Positions 1-9,501 of a stretch of 64,000 nucleotides of DNA are shown piece by piece. The notes under the pieces were generated by a model. The model had not been told where the DNA came from and made no database searches. It saw nothing but the letters and a program-made list of their open reading frames with translations. The position numbers and the translations under genes were made by a program. Location of the stretch: contig CANMPL010000001.1 in the NCBI GenBank assembly GCA_947499715.1, positions 248,001 to 312,000 of the forward strand, given 5' to 3'. This DNA is from an uncultured Paracoccaceae bacterium (GTDB taxonomy: Bacteria > Pseudomonadota > Alphaproteobacteria > Rhodobacterales > Rhodobacteraceae). The first letter of the stretch is position 1; each line of letters starts with the position of its first letter.

Positions 1-1283
1 ATCTCTCCGCCGAAGTGACCAAGTTGTTCGGGCGATATATATTTGAATTTACCGGCCAATTGACCGTGCAGCGTGTTTTCTGCCATCTCGGTCGACTTTG
101 CGATACCAAAGTCAATTAGCACCGCCTCTGACACCTTTCCGTCGCGCAGCATCACGTTATCAGGCGACAGATCGCGGTGGACCACATCCATCTGGTGGGC
201 ACGGTCCAGACCACGGGCCACGCGGCGCAAAAGGCCGCGCGCTTCGTCTTCGGTCAGGGGGCGTTCATCCCGGACGAAATCCGAAAGGGACACGCCGTCG
301 ATGAACTCCATAATCAGGCAGAACCGATCAAGCGCTGCGTCTTTCACAAAGTTGAAATAACGCACGATGGCGTTGTCAGACAGGCCGCAAAGCACCTTGG
401 CTTCGCGCATGAAAAGGGCCGCGATCTTGCTGTCATTGGCCAGCGATTGCAGCACGATCTTGATCGCCACCGCATCGCCGGTAAAGGCGTTCACACCGCG
501 AAAGACCTCGCCCATACCGCCAGCGCTGATCAGTTCTTTGATCTCGTAGTTGTTGTTGATCATCGTGCCAACGGGCACGGCATCCTTGGGCGGAGAGGGC
601 TCATCTATCGGCGCGTCCGACAGATCGTCGGGCGGCGGTGCGATGGAGGGTTCTTTTGCCGCTTCAATGGGTTCCGGCGGCAGTGAAGGCGCTGGTTCTT
701 CCGCGTCCGGGGTGTCTTCTTCGGTCGTGTCGATCTCTTCCGGTGTGGCGATGCCAACTGCTGCGGCAGCCACAGCCTCCACCACCGGAGGAGAGGCGAT
801 CCCGCTGGTTGCAGCCATCGGGGCCTCTGTCACGGGCGGCGTCGCAATGCCGCTGTCGCCATCCGCGGGGGTTTCGGTCACGGGGGGAGTCGCGATGCCA
901 CTGTCACCTTCGGCAGGGGCCTCTGCCTTTGGTGGGGACGAGATGCCCGTTTCGCTATCTTCGGGCGGGGTCGTCACAGGCGGTGTTGAGAGACCTGCAA
1001 CAGGGGTGTCTTCGGGATCTTCCGGCAAAGCCTCGGCCGTGGGCGGGGCCACTGCGGGCGGGACATCATCATCGGTGGCGATCTGCGTGCGATCTTCGTC
1101 CACAGCCGGGGACTGGATCGGTTCGATCACGGTGCGATCTTCATCCGCCGAAGCAGGCGGCACGGCAGCACTGGAAATGACGGTGCGGTCAACATCTTCT
1201 GCGGGGGAGTCGACCGCAAAGATATCATCCTCTTCGCCCTGTGGCGGGATGGTCTTGTCAGGATCTGGCGTATCGTTTTGCAT
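1..1283 (-). CDS. ppkA: Hanks-type Ser/Thr protein kinase, T6SS-associated (PpkA-like), C-terminus truncated by the window edge
   Basis: Not in the ORF track because it runs off the edge. Reverse-strand reading from the ATG at 1283 gives MQNDTPDPDKTIPPQGEEDD..., a Pro/Thr/Asp-rich linker, then a kinase domain with VHRDLSPDNVML and LIDFGIAK motifs. Adjacent to a PP2C phosphatase and T6SS genes. Confidence 0.88.
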   Translation of the reverse strand, partial: MQNDTPDPDKTIPPQGEEDDIFAVDSPAEDVDRTVISSAAVPPASADEDRTVIEPIQSPAVDEDRTQIATDDDVPPAVAPPTAEALPEDPEDTPVAGLSTPPVTTPPEDSETGISSPPKAEAPAEGDSGIATPPVTETPADGDSGIATPPVTEAPMAATSGIASPPVVEAVAAAAVGIATPEEIDTTEEDTPDAEEPAPSLPPEPIEAAKEPSIAPPPDDLSDAPIDEPSPPKDAVPVGTMINNNYEIKELISAGGMGEVFRGVNAFTGDAVAIKIVLQSLANDSKIAALFMREAKVLCGLSDNAIVRYFNFVKDAALDRFCLIMEFIDGVSLSDFVRDERPLTEDEARGLLRRVARGLDRAHQMDVVHRDLSPDNVMLRDGKVSEAVLIDFGIAKSTEMAENTLHGQLAGKFKYISPEQLGHFGGE

Positions 1284-1294
1284 CACGCGACCCC

Positions 1295-2044
1295 CTAGAA
1301 GAACGGCTCTGGCGGCAGGCATCGCACCACCACCGCCGTGACGTTATCTTTGGCCCCGCGATCAAGGGTCTGGGCAATCAAATCGTTGCAAATCGACTGC
1401 GCCGTTTCCCCCCGCTGAAGGGCGGCGACGATATCGGCATCGCTGTTATGTTCCGTCAGCCCGTCAGAGCACAAAAGCAACATGTCGCCCTGTCGGATCT
1501 CACCGCTGACAACGTCGCAATTGGGTTCCTCTGACACGCCAATCGCGCGGGTGATGACGTTCTTGCGTGGCCAATTTTCGGCCTCTTCTTCGCCGATCAT
1601 ACCGGCATCGAGCAGTTCCTGCACTTCGGTATGGTCGCGGGTCAGCTGTTCAAGCGATCCGTTGCGCATCCGGTAGATCCGACTGTCCCCGGACCAGATG
1701 CAAGCATAGCTTTCTTCGTAGACCAAAAGCGCCACCAGCGTCGCGCCAACAGTGCCGCCGCCCAGCGAAATCGCATGTTCGCCAATCTTGTGATGCGCCC
1801 GGCCAAGCCGTTCCATAAAGCGGGCTTGCAGATCCCCGGCTGAGATTGAAAAGCCGACCGTCTCCATCTCTCCGGTGATGGTTTGGCTGGCGAAATCGCC
1901 CGCGTCATGGCCGCCCATGCCATCCGCCACGACCCAGACGCCGGATTCAGGGCGCACGAAATAGCTATCTTCGTTGTGGTCACGGACGCGGCCCGTGTCT
2001 GTTGCCGCCCCTGTGTCAAACAGGAAGAATTCAGTCTGCATCAA
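1295..2044 (-). CDS. pppA: PP2C-family Ser/Thr phosphatase, T6SS-associated (PppA/Stp-like)
   Basis: 249 aa; VRDHNEDSYF, VVADGMGGHDAGDFAS, SGDSRIYR, LLLCSDGLTEH and GAKDNVTAVVV are PP2C motifs. Confidence 0.92.
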   Translation of the reverse strand: MMQTEFFLFDTGAATDTGRVRDHNEDSYFVRPESGVWVVADGMGGHDAGDFASQTITGEMETVGFSISAGDLQARFMERLGRAHHKIGEHAISLGGGTVGATLVALLVYEESYACIWSGDSRIYRMRNGSLEQLTRDHTEVQELLDAGMIGEEEAENWPRKNVITRAIGVSEEPNCDVVSGEIRQGDMLLLCSDGLTEHNSDADIVAALQRGETAQSICNDLIAQTLDRGAKDNVTAVVVRCLPPEPFF

Positions 2045-2870
2045 TCGCCCCTTCGTCCGTCATCTGCGGCAGGACCACAGGCGCGACGGTGTTATCATTA
2101 TCTGCCATTGGTGGCACTGTTTTATCGGGTTCCGGGGCCATGGCCTGCGGTTGTTCATCAAGTGCCGGCATCGGGACGGCAGCCGGTGCGGTGGCCCGCA
2201 CCGCATCCGTCATCAGCCAGGCCAGGACCGGTGCATCAGGCAGGCCGCGCGTGACATGCACCGCCGCACCACCGGGGCCTTCACACCACAGATAGCTGCG
2301 GGTTGCCGCCGCACGCAGGTGATCGACACCGGCCACGTCACCCCACAGCCGGTCAAGGTCGCCATCGGCGCGGGCGGCCCAGAAATCTGGTTCCAGTTCT
2401 GTCGCCGGTGGCGGGAGCATGGCGGACACCGCACGATGCACATGTGCGGCATAGTCGCCTGCCCCGGTTGAGGGGTCGCGGGCATAGCTGCGCATTGCCT
2501 CTGTCAGGGCCACATAGATCGCTTGATCCCCCGATTGAACCGGGGCGGGTTGACTGGATCCGGCGACCGCAGCGGCCAATGGAAAGCGGCGACCAACGGT
2601 GTCACGCGATGGGGCCATCACGCCAAAGATCGGCGCGACCTCGCCGATCAGCCCTGCGCCGAACCAGAACCGGATCACCGGACTTGCATCGAACAACGGC
2701 CCCCAATCATTGCCCCAGCCATCGCGAATAGCGGGCATGACGTGGTGCAACCATTTTTCCAAAGTGTCTTGCGGTCCATCGGGCAGGCCATTGGTAACAA
2801 AATCGCCAAACGCGGGGTGTTTACCATAAAGGCCTACTGCGACGCCGTGATCCTCTGTCCCCTCCATCAT
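2031..2870 (-). CDS. tagF: TagF/ImpM-family T6SS-associated protein
   Basis: From the internal ATG at 2870 (ORF track starts at 2975, inside tssM): MMEGTEDHGVAVGLYGKHPAFGDFVTNGLP...W...GWGNDWGPLFDASPVIRFWFGAG...GVMAPSRDTVGRRFPL, typical of TagF. Confidence 0.85.
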   Translation of the reverse strand: MMEGTEDHGVAVGLYGKHPAFGDFVTNGLPDGPQDTLEKWLHHVMPAIRDGWGNDWGPLFDASPVIRFWFGAGLIGEVAPIFGVMAPSRDTVGRRFPLAAAVAGSSQPAPVQSGDQAIYVALTEAMRSYARDPSTGAGDYAAHVHRAVSAMLPPPATELEPDFWAARADGDLDRLWGDVAGVDHLRAAATRSYLWCEGPGGAAVHVTRGLPDAPVLAWLMTDAVRATAPAAVPMPALDEQPQAMAPEPDKTVPPMADNDNTVAPVVLPQMTDEGAIDAD

Positions 2871-2874
2871 GGCG

Positions 2875-5800
2875 TCAGTCCAGACTTTGCGGGCAGCTGA
2901 ATTCGCTGAGTTCCCGCATGGTAAAGGGGTTGGTGGCAGCGCTAAAGCCGAAGTCATAGCTGATCGAGCGGCCACCGATATTGAACGTCAACCGCTGCTG
3001 GCCGCCGTTGTCCTGAATCGACGCTGCACGCTTCATCAAACGCAGGATCGCCCAAGGGCCATCCTGAAAGCCGATGGCAGAGGTGCGGTCAAGCGATGGG
3101 AACAGCAGGATCGTGGCCGAGCCACCAGCGCCGGGCCAGTCAAAGGCTTTGGCCGGGTCGCCGGTGCGCGACAGCATGATCGCGCTGTTGATATCCAGCT
3201 GCGCCTGTTCGACAGAGGCATGGTTGCCCACGTGGCGCACGGTGATCTTGACCTCTGGCGCAGGCGTGCCTGCGGCAAAGAAGGCGCGGCGAATTTTCTC
3301 GGCACGGTCAAACTGGCGCAGGGTGGCGGGTGACAGGCGGTCGGACAATGGGCTGTTTGGGTCAACCGAAAGGCCGTCACCGGTGCGGATCACATGCGGT
3401 GAAAGGTAGGTGTTAAAGTAGCGGTCCATCGTGCCGCCGGGGCCAAAGAACTGCCCAAAGGTGGCGGGCGGCAGTTGCCGCGGCGTATCCGCAAAGGGGA
3501 AGAACGACGCGATTTCTTCGCGGCAGGTGAACGCGATTTCATTGGTCAGCGCGCGGTTCATTTCGGCCAGCGTGGCGTCAGACGCTTCGTTGCGGAAATC
3601 CTTTTCGGCATCGTTCACGAATTCGCGCAGATCGCCCGGCAGGCGGGAATTGTTGCGCGTGAGGTTCGACAGAAGCTGCGGCAGAAGGGCGGCCGACTGG
3701 CCGGGGTTTGACGACGCAAGCCGTAGGTTGTCGCGGATCGCCGCCAGATCAGCGAGCACGATGTCGATGGGGCGCTGGCCTTCGGCGCCTTCAAGCAGCA
3801 CATGCCAGTCGCGGAATTGTTCTTGGATCCGTTCCACCGGGCGCAGCGGGCCATCGGCGGCCCCGCTTACGCGGTTTTGGTTCTTGTTGTCGCGGGCGGC
3901 ATCCAGCAGGACCTTACCGGCCTTGTCCGACCGGCGACGCGCGCCATCAAGGAACACATTGCCAAGCGCACCTGCGATTCCGGCACCACCACCCTCGGCA
4001 GCGGCGGCTTCCGCCTCTTCCGCAGCGGCAGCGATACGTTCAAGTTCACGCATCAATTGGGTTTCGCCGTCCACGGCCTCGACCAGTTTCAAGATCGGGG
4101 ACGAAAACGGCGCAGAGGCGGCGGCAAGGATGTCATACTGCGGCTTGTCGGCGGACAGATTGGCCAGCTGGATGTTGTCGAACATCGCATACCACGCATC
4201 GCGGAAGTCTTGCCCATAGCGCGATTGCAGCGCCTGATCGAGGCCCCGCATCTGGTTGTCAAAGTTCACCAGATCGGCCTGATCGCCCAACACCCATTTG
4301 TCACGCTCGAGCGCGTCACGCACATCCAGAAGCTGGTCAAAGAAGAACGACCAATAACCTTCGTAGGTATAAAGCCCCGGCACGCCAACGGTCGACAGGT
4401 CAGCCCCGTCCTTGGTGATGAACACCAGATTGGCGTCATTGCCGGTGGATTGCACAAGATTGTAATCAATCAGCCCGGCAGTGCTGGCGCGGTCCGTAAT
4501 CAGCGCATAGGCCTGATCGGCCAGCGACATCTGTACGATAGCGGAACGTGCGGCGTTGACGGTTTCCTGATCAATCTCGACCTGAATATCGCGTGTGTCG
4601 TCGAGTTTGAGCATCGCATCCAGATGCGCGTTCAGCGCGTCGCGCTGGTTGATCTGGAAGGCGCCGGAATATTCCTCGCGCCAGACACTTTCAAACCATG
4701 CCTTGATTGCGGCGTCGTCCGTCTGGGGCGCTTGCCCGCCCAGCAGCATATAGACCTTGAGCGCGCGATAAATCTGCGCGGGTTCACCTGCGGCACGGAT
4801 CTGCGGCAGTTGCGTTTCCAGATCAAGGATCAACCGCGGGCGCAGCATTTGTTCCAGCGCATCAGCATAGGCGCTGTCGGTGGCGACGCTAAGCCGGTCG
4901 CGCTGTCCAAGGCCAAGACCTTCCCAAAAGGTCGGTTCCGTCGCGACGCCGTAACCGGCAGGCATATCGCGAAGCTGGTCAAGGTAAGGCAGGATGGGTT
5001 CAAGGCCCGGATCGCTGATCTCGGTCCGGGCGATTTCATCCTGTGCGGCGCGGGCGTATTTGCCGGTTTCTTCCTCGGCGTTGCCCAGCAGATTGTAGTT
5101 CTGCCAAAAGCTGAACCCGAAAACAGCCAAAAGGCCAACCGTGGCCAGAGAGATGGCAGAGAAGCCTAGCGTGCGCAAAATCGCCGTGCGGCGGACGGCG
5201 CGGGCGTCATGGCTGACCCAATCGCGTTCTTCAAAGATCACGCGCTTGAGAAGGTCATGGATGAAAAAGGACTTGCCCTGCCCCGACATAAACGCAGGCG
5301 CAAAGGCACCGCTGGCGTTGTCGGTCTGGGACATCGCACCCAGCACCTGGTCAATCGGCGTGCCCTCTTGCGTGCCAGAAGTAAAATAGAACCCCCGCAG
5401 AATGGCGTTGGTCTTGTGCTTGGAGGGCGCAAAGACGCGGCGCAGAAATTCGCTGACGTTTTCGCGCATCAGCGCCATCTGGCCGGGCAAGCCAAAGATC
5501 GCCACGCGGCTGATGCCATCGGGTTCTTCGGACAGACGGTCGATCAATTCGTCCGACAGACGGCTGACCAGCTTGTCAAATTCTGGGCCCACATCTTCGT
5601 GGGTCTGCGCCTTGCGGTCTTTGGTCTGAAACGTGACACCCCAAACGGATTTTCGGCGGTGCTGGCTAAAGCTCGAGAAATACTCGCGGAAGCCGCTGAT
5701 CAGGTCGGCCTTGGTAAAGAGGACATAGACGGGGAAATCGACCCGCAGTGCGTCGTGCAACTCGGCCAGACGGTCGCGCACGATATTGGCGTGTTCGGTC

Positions 5801-6480
5801 AATTGCTCATCGGTGGAGGTCATCATGTCCTCGGCCGAGAAGGCCAGCATGACGCCGTTGATCGGCTGGTTGGGCCGCGAGCGTTTCAGCAGGTTGAGGA
5901 ATGACGTCCAGCTTGCGCCGTCCGCCTCTGCGTCGCTGTCTTGCGTGGTGTAGCGGCCTGCGGTGTCGATCAGGATCGCATCTTCGGCAAACCACCAGTC
6001 GCAATAGCGCGTACCACCAAACCCTTCCATGCCGCCGTCTTCGTCACCGGCGACGGGAAATTCGATGCCGGAGTTCTTGAGCGCCGTGGTCTTGCCCGCG
6101 CCGGGTGGGCCAATGATGATGTACCACGGCAGATCATAAAGGTAGGTTGAGCCGCCGGACTTTTTCAGCCGCGCAAGGGCGGTGTTCATCTTTTCGGCCA
6201 GCACCTTGCCGTCGCCCGCTGGTTCCTTGACCAGCTCTTCTTCCATCTCGCGGGCAAGCTTGCGGCGTTTGCGCCATTTCAGGAATTGAACGATGAAGAT
6301 GATGCCCAAGAGCACACCGATCACGGTGGCGCGGAACCAGACGGCTTGGGTCAGCCACCACGGGATCATGCCAAAGCCGAACCAGATCGCCAGACACAGG
6401 CAGATCACCCCGATGATGATCGCGGGAATGCGCATCCACGGCTTCCATTTCAGAAAGCGGAATAGTGCGGTGAACCTCAA
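2875..6480 (-). CDS. tssM: T6SS membrane subunit TssM (IcmF family)
   Basis: 1201 aa; N-terminal TM segments, intact Walker A (GPPGAGKTT), IcmF-type C-terminal region. TTG start overlaps the tssL stop. Confidence 0.95.
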   Translation of the reverse strand: MRFTALFRFLKWKPWMRIPAIIIGVICLCLAIWFGFGMIPWWLTQAVWFRATVIGVLLGIIFIVQFLKWRKRRKLAREMEEELVKEPAGDGKVLAEKMNTALARLKKSGGSTYLYDLPWYIIIGPPGAGKTTALKNSGIEFPVAGDEDGGMEGFGGTRYCDWWFAEDAILIDTAGRYTTQDSDAEADGASWTSFLNLLKRSRPNQPINGVMLAFSAEDMMTSTDEQLTEHANIVRDRLAELHDALRVDFPVYVLFTKADLISGFREYFSSFSQHRRKSVWGVTFQTKDRKAQTHEDVGPEFDKLVSRLSDELIDRLSEEPDGISRVAIFGLPGQMALMRENVSEFLRRVFAPSKHKTNAILRGFYFTSGTQEGTPIDQVLGAMSQTDNASGAFAPAFMSGQGKSFFIHDLLKRVIFEERDWVSHDARAVRRTAILRTLGFSAISLATVGLLAVFGFSFWQNYNLLGNAEEETGKYARAAQDEIARTEISDPGLEPILPYLDQLRDMPAGYGVATEPTFWEGLGLGQRDRLSVATDSAYADALEQMLRPRLILDLETQLPQIRAAGEPAQIYRALKVYMLLGGQAPQTDDAAIKAWFESVWREEYSGAFQINQRDALNAHLDAMLKLDDTRDIQVEIDQETVNAARSAIVQMSLADQAYALITDRASTAGLIDYNLVQSTGNDANLVFITKDGADLSTVGVPGLYTYEGYWSFFFDQLLDVRDALERDKWVLGDQADLVNFDNQMRGLDQALQSRYGQDFRDAWYAMFDNIQLANLSADKPQYDILAAASAPFSSPILKLVEAVDGETQLMRELERIAAAAEEAEAAAAEGGGAGIAGALGNVFLDGARRRSDKAGKVLLDAARDNKNQNRVSGAADGPLRPVERIQEQFRDWHVLLEGAEGQRPIDIVLADLAAIRDNLRLASSNPGQSAALLPQLLSNLTRNNSRLPGDLREFVNDAEKDFRNEASDATLAEMNRALTNEIAFTCREEIASFFPFADTPRQLPPATFGQFFGPGGTMDRYFNTYLSPHVIRTGDGLSVDPNSPLSDRLSPATLRQFDRAEKIRRAFFAAGTPAPEVKITVRHVGNHASVEQAQLDINSAIMLSRTGDPAKAFDWPGAGGSATILLFPSLDRTSAIGFQDGPWAILRLMKRAASIQDNGGQQRLTFNIGGRSISYDFGFSAATNPFTMRELSEFSCPQSLD

Positions 6481-8027
6481 AACGTGCCCTCTTTCGCCAT
6501 CATGATCTCGACCCGGCGGTTCAGGGCGCGGCCCTCTGCGGTGCTGTTATCTGCGATTGGATCGGCTTCGCCTCGGCCTTCGATGCTCAGCCGGTCGGGG
6601 TTGTTCATCAGGTCATCCAGCACATCCTTGACGGCGGCGGCACGGCCAACGGACAGGTCAAGGTTGGTCTTATATAGGCCGCGGCCAGAAGGCTGGATGT
6701 CATCGGTATAGCCCAAGACCCGGATCGGCCCCTGTTCTGCATTCAGCGTATTGACGATATTTGCGGCAAGTTCTGCGAATTCGGGCCGCACAGTGGCGCT
6801 GCCAGAGCGGAAAAGCAGCGTGTTGCCGACCCGAATAAAGATAAACGCGCCCTTTTCGCCGACCTCGACCGACCCATCGGCAAGCTGCGGTGCAAGCGAG
6901 GCGCGAATGCGGTCAAGTTGGGTGTTATCAACGGGCGCCACAAAGGCCTGCACAGGCGCGGTGCGCACAAGGCTGATGTTGGCGGCATTTGGGTGCATGG
7001 TGAATAGTTGGCTGGCCAGCGCACCACCTTCGCGGTTGATATAGGTCGACATGCCCGCATAACCGGCCACAACGATCACCGCCGCGACGCTGGCCACAAT
7101 CCACATCGGCAACCCGCCAAAGCGCTTCTTGGCCGCCATCGGCACAGCGGCCCAGTTCACAGCGATGTCTTCATCGGGGCGCGGCTTCACCCGGCGCAAA
7201 GTTTCATAGATGGCAGAGCGGATGCGGGCGAGTTCAACCGCACCGTTGGGCATGGTGCGATATTGCCCCTCGAACCCAAGTGACAGGCAGACCAGCATCA
7301 GTTCCAGCAGGCCATAACGTTGCGCGGGCGCCTGCATCGCCTTTTCAGCCTCTTGGAAAAAGCCCACACCGGAATCGCGCTTTTGGAAGAAGCGGGCGAC
7401 CATGGAATATTGCAGCCAGGTGCTTTTGTCGGTGCCCGGCAGGTTTTGCACGATGTCATCGGCGGTGCCGCACAGGACATAGGTGCCGATCTGCGCCTCT
7501 TGCGGGTCAGCGCCTTCTTGCACGGCGTTGCGTTCAAATTGCTCAATCTCGCGGACGACGTGGTTCATCAGCGGTTCGGCCTGCATTTCAACCATGCCGG
7601 TGCGCAACCGACCAAAGAGGATCAACAGGTTTGCGGCTGCGGCCAAAAGCGGGTTGGACGGACCGCCCTTGCCAAGGCCGGTGGCGCGCAAGGCCTCTTC
7701 CAGTGCGATGCGCGGGGTTGCAACGCCTTGCGGCTGTTGCGGTTGACCAGACGGCACGTCGGGGAAAAACCCTTGCGGCTGTGCCGCAGGTGCCTGACCC
7801 GGCGCTGGCTGCGCGGGCGGCAGCGCACCACCCAGCCATGTGTTGCCATCTTGGGGACCCGGTGCAGGTGTGCCAAAGCCACCCCCCGGTGCGGGACGCT
7901 GTGGCGGCAAAGCACCGCCAATGACAGTGCGGTCAGCGCTTGGCGCGCCAGGGGCCGCACGCGGCGGCTGGGCTGGCTGCTGCGGCAGCTTGCCCCCAAA
8001 GACCGTCTTGTCATCGTCCTTTGACAT
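6477..8027 (-). CDS. tssL: T6SS protein TssL (DotU/IcmH) with C-terminal OmpA-like peptidoglycan-binding domain
   Basis: 516 aa; DotU region (NPLLAAAANLLILFGRLR...), a TM helix, then an OmpA-like domain (LLFRSGSATVRPEF...GYTDD...LNRRVEIMM). Confidence 0.95.
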   Translation of the reverse strand: MSKDDDKTVFGGKLPQQPAQPPRAAPGAPSADRTVIGGALPPQRPAPGGGFGTPAPGPQDGNTWLGGALPPAQPAPGQAPAAQPQGFFPDVPSGQPQQPQGVATPRIALEEALRATGLGKGGPSNPLLAAAANLLILFGRLRTGMVEMQAEPLMNHVVREIEQFERNAVQEGADPQEAQIGTYVLCGTADDIVQNLPGTDKSTWLQYSMVARFFQKRDSGVGFFQEAEKAMQAPAQRYGLLELMLVCLSLGFEGQYRTMPNGAVELARIRSAIYETLRRVKPRPDEDIAVNWAAVPMAAKKRFGGLPMWIVASVAAVIVVAGYAGMSTYINREGGALASQLFTMHPNAANISLVRTAPVQAFVAPVDNTQLDRIRASLAPQLADGSVEVGEKGAFIFIRVGNTLLFRSGSATVRPEFAELAANIVNTLNAEQGPIRVLGYTDDIQPSGRGLYKTNLDLSVGRAAAVKDVLDDLMNNPDRLSIEGRGEADPIADNSTAEGRALNRRVEIMMAKEGTF

Positions 8028-9358
8028 CAGTTTTTCTCCGGTATGGCCCAGAGTTCCAGTTTCAGTTCAGGCCAGTCGCCCGCAAAGTGCATCCCGATAG
8101 CGGGTGCGGTCGAAAATTCCTGCCACATGGGCGTGTTTTTCTCGAGCAGGAAGTAGACGTTGGTGCTGACCACCCTGATCTGACGCGGCGGATTTGGCAA
8201 ATGCACAAGGCTGATGCCGGGCAGGTTGTTGGTCACGATCTCGCGCATGCGGGTGTTGGGGCCGACTTTGCACAGTTCGGGGAACTGGCTTTGGACCTGG
8301 GTCAGCGGCTTGGCGCTTTCGACCTCGATCACAAAGGTTGCGTCGCGGAACAGGTTGCGGTCGCTGACCTCTGCCAGATAGGAATTCTGGCGGACCTGGT
8401 TCAGGTTCAGGCGCACCGCACGGCCCACATCGCGCGACAGGGCCCGCTGGATGTCGGACACGACGGGACCAAAGGTTTCCTTGGGGTCGCCATGGTCATA
8501 TTGGCCGTAATCACGCGCCATACGTTCGCCTTGGTCAAAGGTTGCAAGCTCGCCCGCCAGCGCGATCAGATGTTCATACAGCCGCTCGGGATGCACCGCC
8601 CGGCTGGTCGCCATGTGTCGCAACACGCCGATATTGCGGTTCAGCGTCATCAGCATCAGGTAATCCGTCGCCTGCATCCCACCGCCCGCAGAGGGGTCAG
8701 AGGCATAGCGCGCAAGGCTTTCCAGCTTTGCCTCGATCCAGCCGATCACGCGGGTCAGATAGCCGACCGTCACCGGATGCACCGCGATGATCAGCGCCGG
8801 TGGCGGGACGGTATCATCCAGCGAAATGACACCATCGCGGACTTCGTTGATGCGGGCAATGCGCAAGCATTGATAGCCCGGCTTGGCCGATTTGCGCACG
8901 TCAAGTTCAAGACGCGGCACAGCAGTTTCAATCAGATGTTCCACCCGCGCGTTTGAGGCGTTATCCGCGACAGTGGCAGAGGAAAGCGCATAGCGCGTCG
9001 TTGCCGCCTCTGGCCCGACGCCAACGTCTTGGCCGTTTTGGGACATATCGGGCAGGGTCAGCCAGATAAAAAGGCCCTTGGCGTCTTCGGGCACATCAAC
9101 CGGTGTCGGCAGATCGCCCGCATTGGGTGCGTCAAAGGGTGTCCCATCCGGCATGATGCCAGTCACGGTGCGCAAACCAAAGCGGCCCTGCTGGGCCATG
9201 TCACGATCCACGGTCATTTCCGAAATGCCCCATGGATAGGGCGTAATCACATCGGTGCGGGCTTGAATCAGCTTTTCGACGTACCGATCACTTTGCTGTA
9301 GGTGTTGCGGCTGCAGAAACAGACCTTCTTTCCAAGCAACCTTGCTAAACCACGACAT
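8027..9358 (-). CDS. tssK: T6SS baseplate subunit TssK
   Basis: Starts MSWFSKVAWKEGLFLQPQHLQQSDRYVEKLI, the conserved TssK N-terminus. ORF track start at 9427 is an upstream extension. Confidence 0.95.
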   Translation of the reverse strand: MSWFSKVAWKEGLFLQPQHLQQSDRYVEKLIQARTDVITPYPWGISEMTVDRDMAQQGRFGLRTVTGIMPDGTPFDAPNAGDLPTPVDVPEDAKGLFIWLTLPDMSQNGQDVGVGPEAATTRYALSSATVADNASNARVEHLIETAVPRLELDVRKSAKPGYQCLRIARINEVRDGVISLDDTVPPPALIIAVHPVTVGYLTRVIGWIEAKLESLARYASDPSAGGGMQATDYLMLMTLNRNIGVLRHMATSRAVHPERLYEHLIALAGELATFDQGERMARDYGQYDHGDPKETFGPVVSDIQRALSRDVGRAVRLNLNQVRQNSYLAEVSDRNLFRDATFVIEVESAKPLTQVQSQFPELCKVGPNTRMREIVTNNLPGISLVHLPNPPRQIRVVSTNVYFLLEKNTPMWQEFSTAPAIGMHFAGDWPELKLELWAIPEKN

Positions 9359-9465
9359 TGCAATCCAATCATCTTCAATAGGCTGTGCGTTCCGCGCAAG
9401 TCTGGAACCTTGGCCCTGCGCGGTCAAGCCTTGGGCCGCGCAAAAAGCGGTCCCTTCAATATGTT

Positions 9466-9493
9466 AAGGGCCGGGTTTTTCTGCCCGGCCCTT
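9466..9493. other. 10-bp-stem hairpin between the autotransporter stop and tssK
   Basis: aagggccggg (9466-9475) / cccggccctt (9484-9493). No U-tract follows on the minus strand. Confidence 0.55.
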
Positions 9494-9501
9494 GAACCTG
9501 A

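Noticed and set aside
550-1341. 263-aa Ser/Gly-rich plus-strand ORF resembling a low-complexity surface protein
   Set aside because: It is the complement of the PpkA linker repeats; the minus-strand frame continues into a real kinase domain.
3802-5169. 455-aa plus-strand ORF
   Set aside because: Lies wholly antisense to tssM. Composition reflects the GC-rich complementary strand; no domain recognised.
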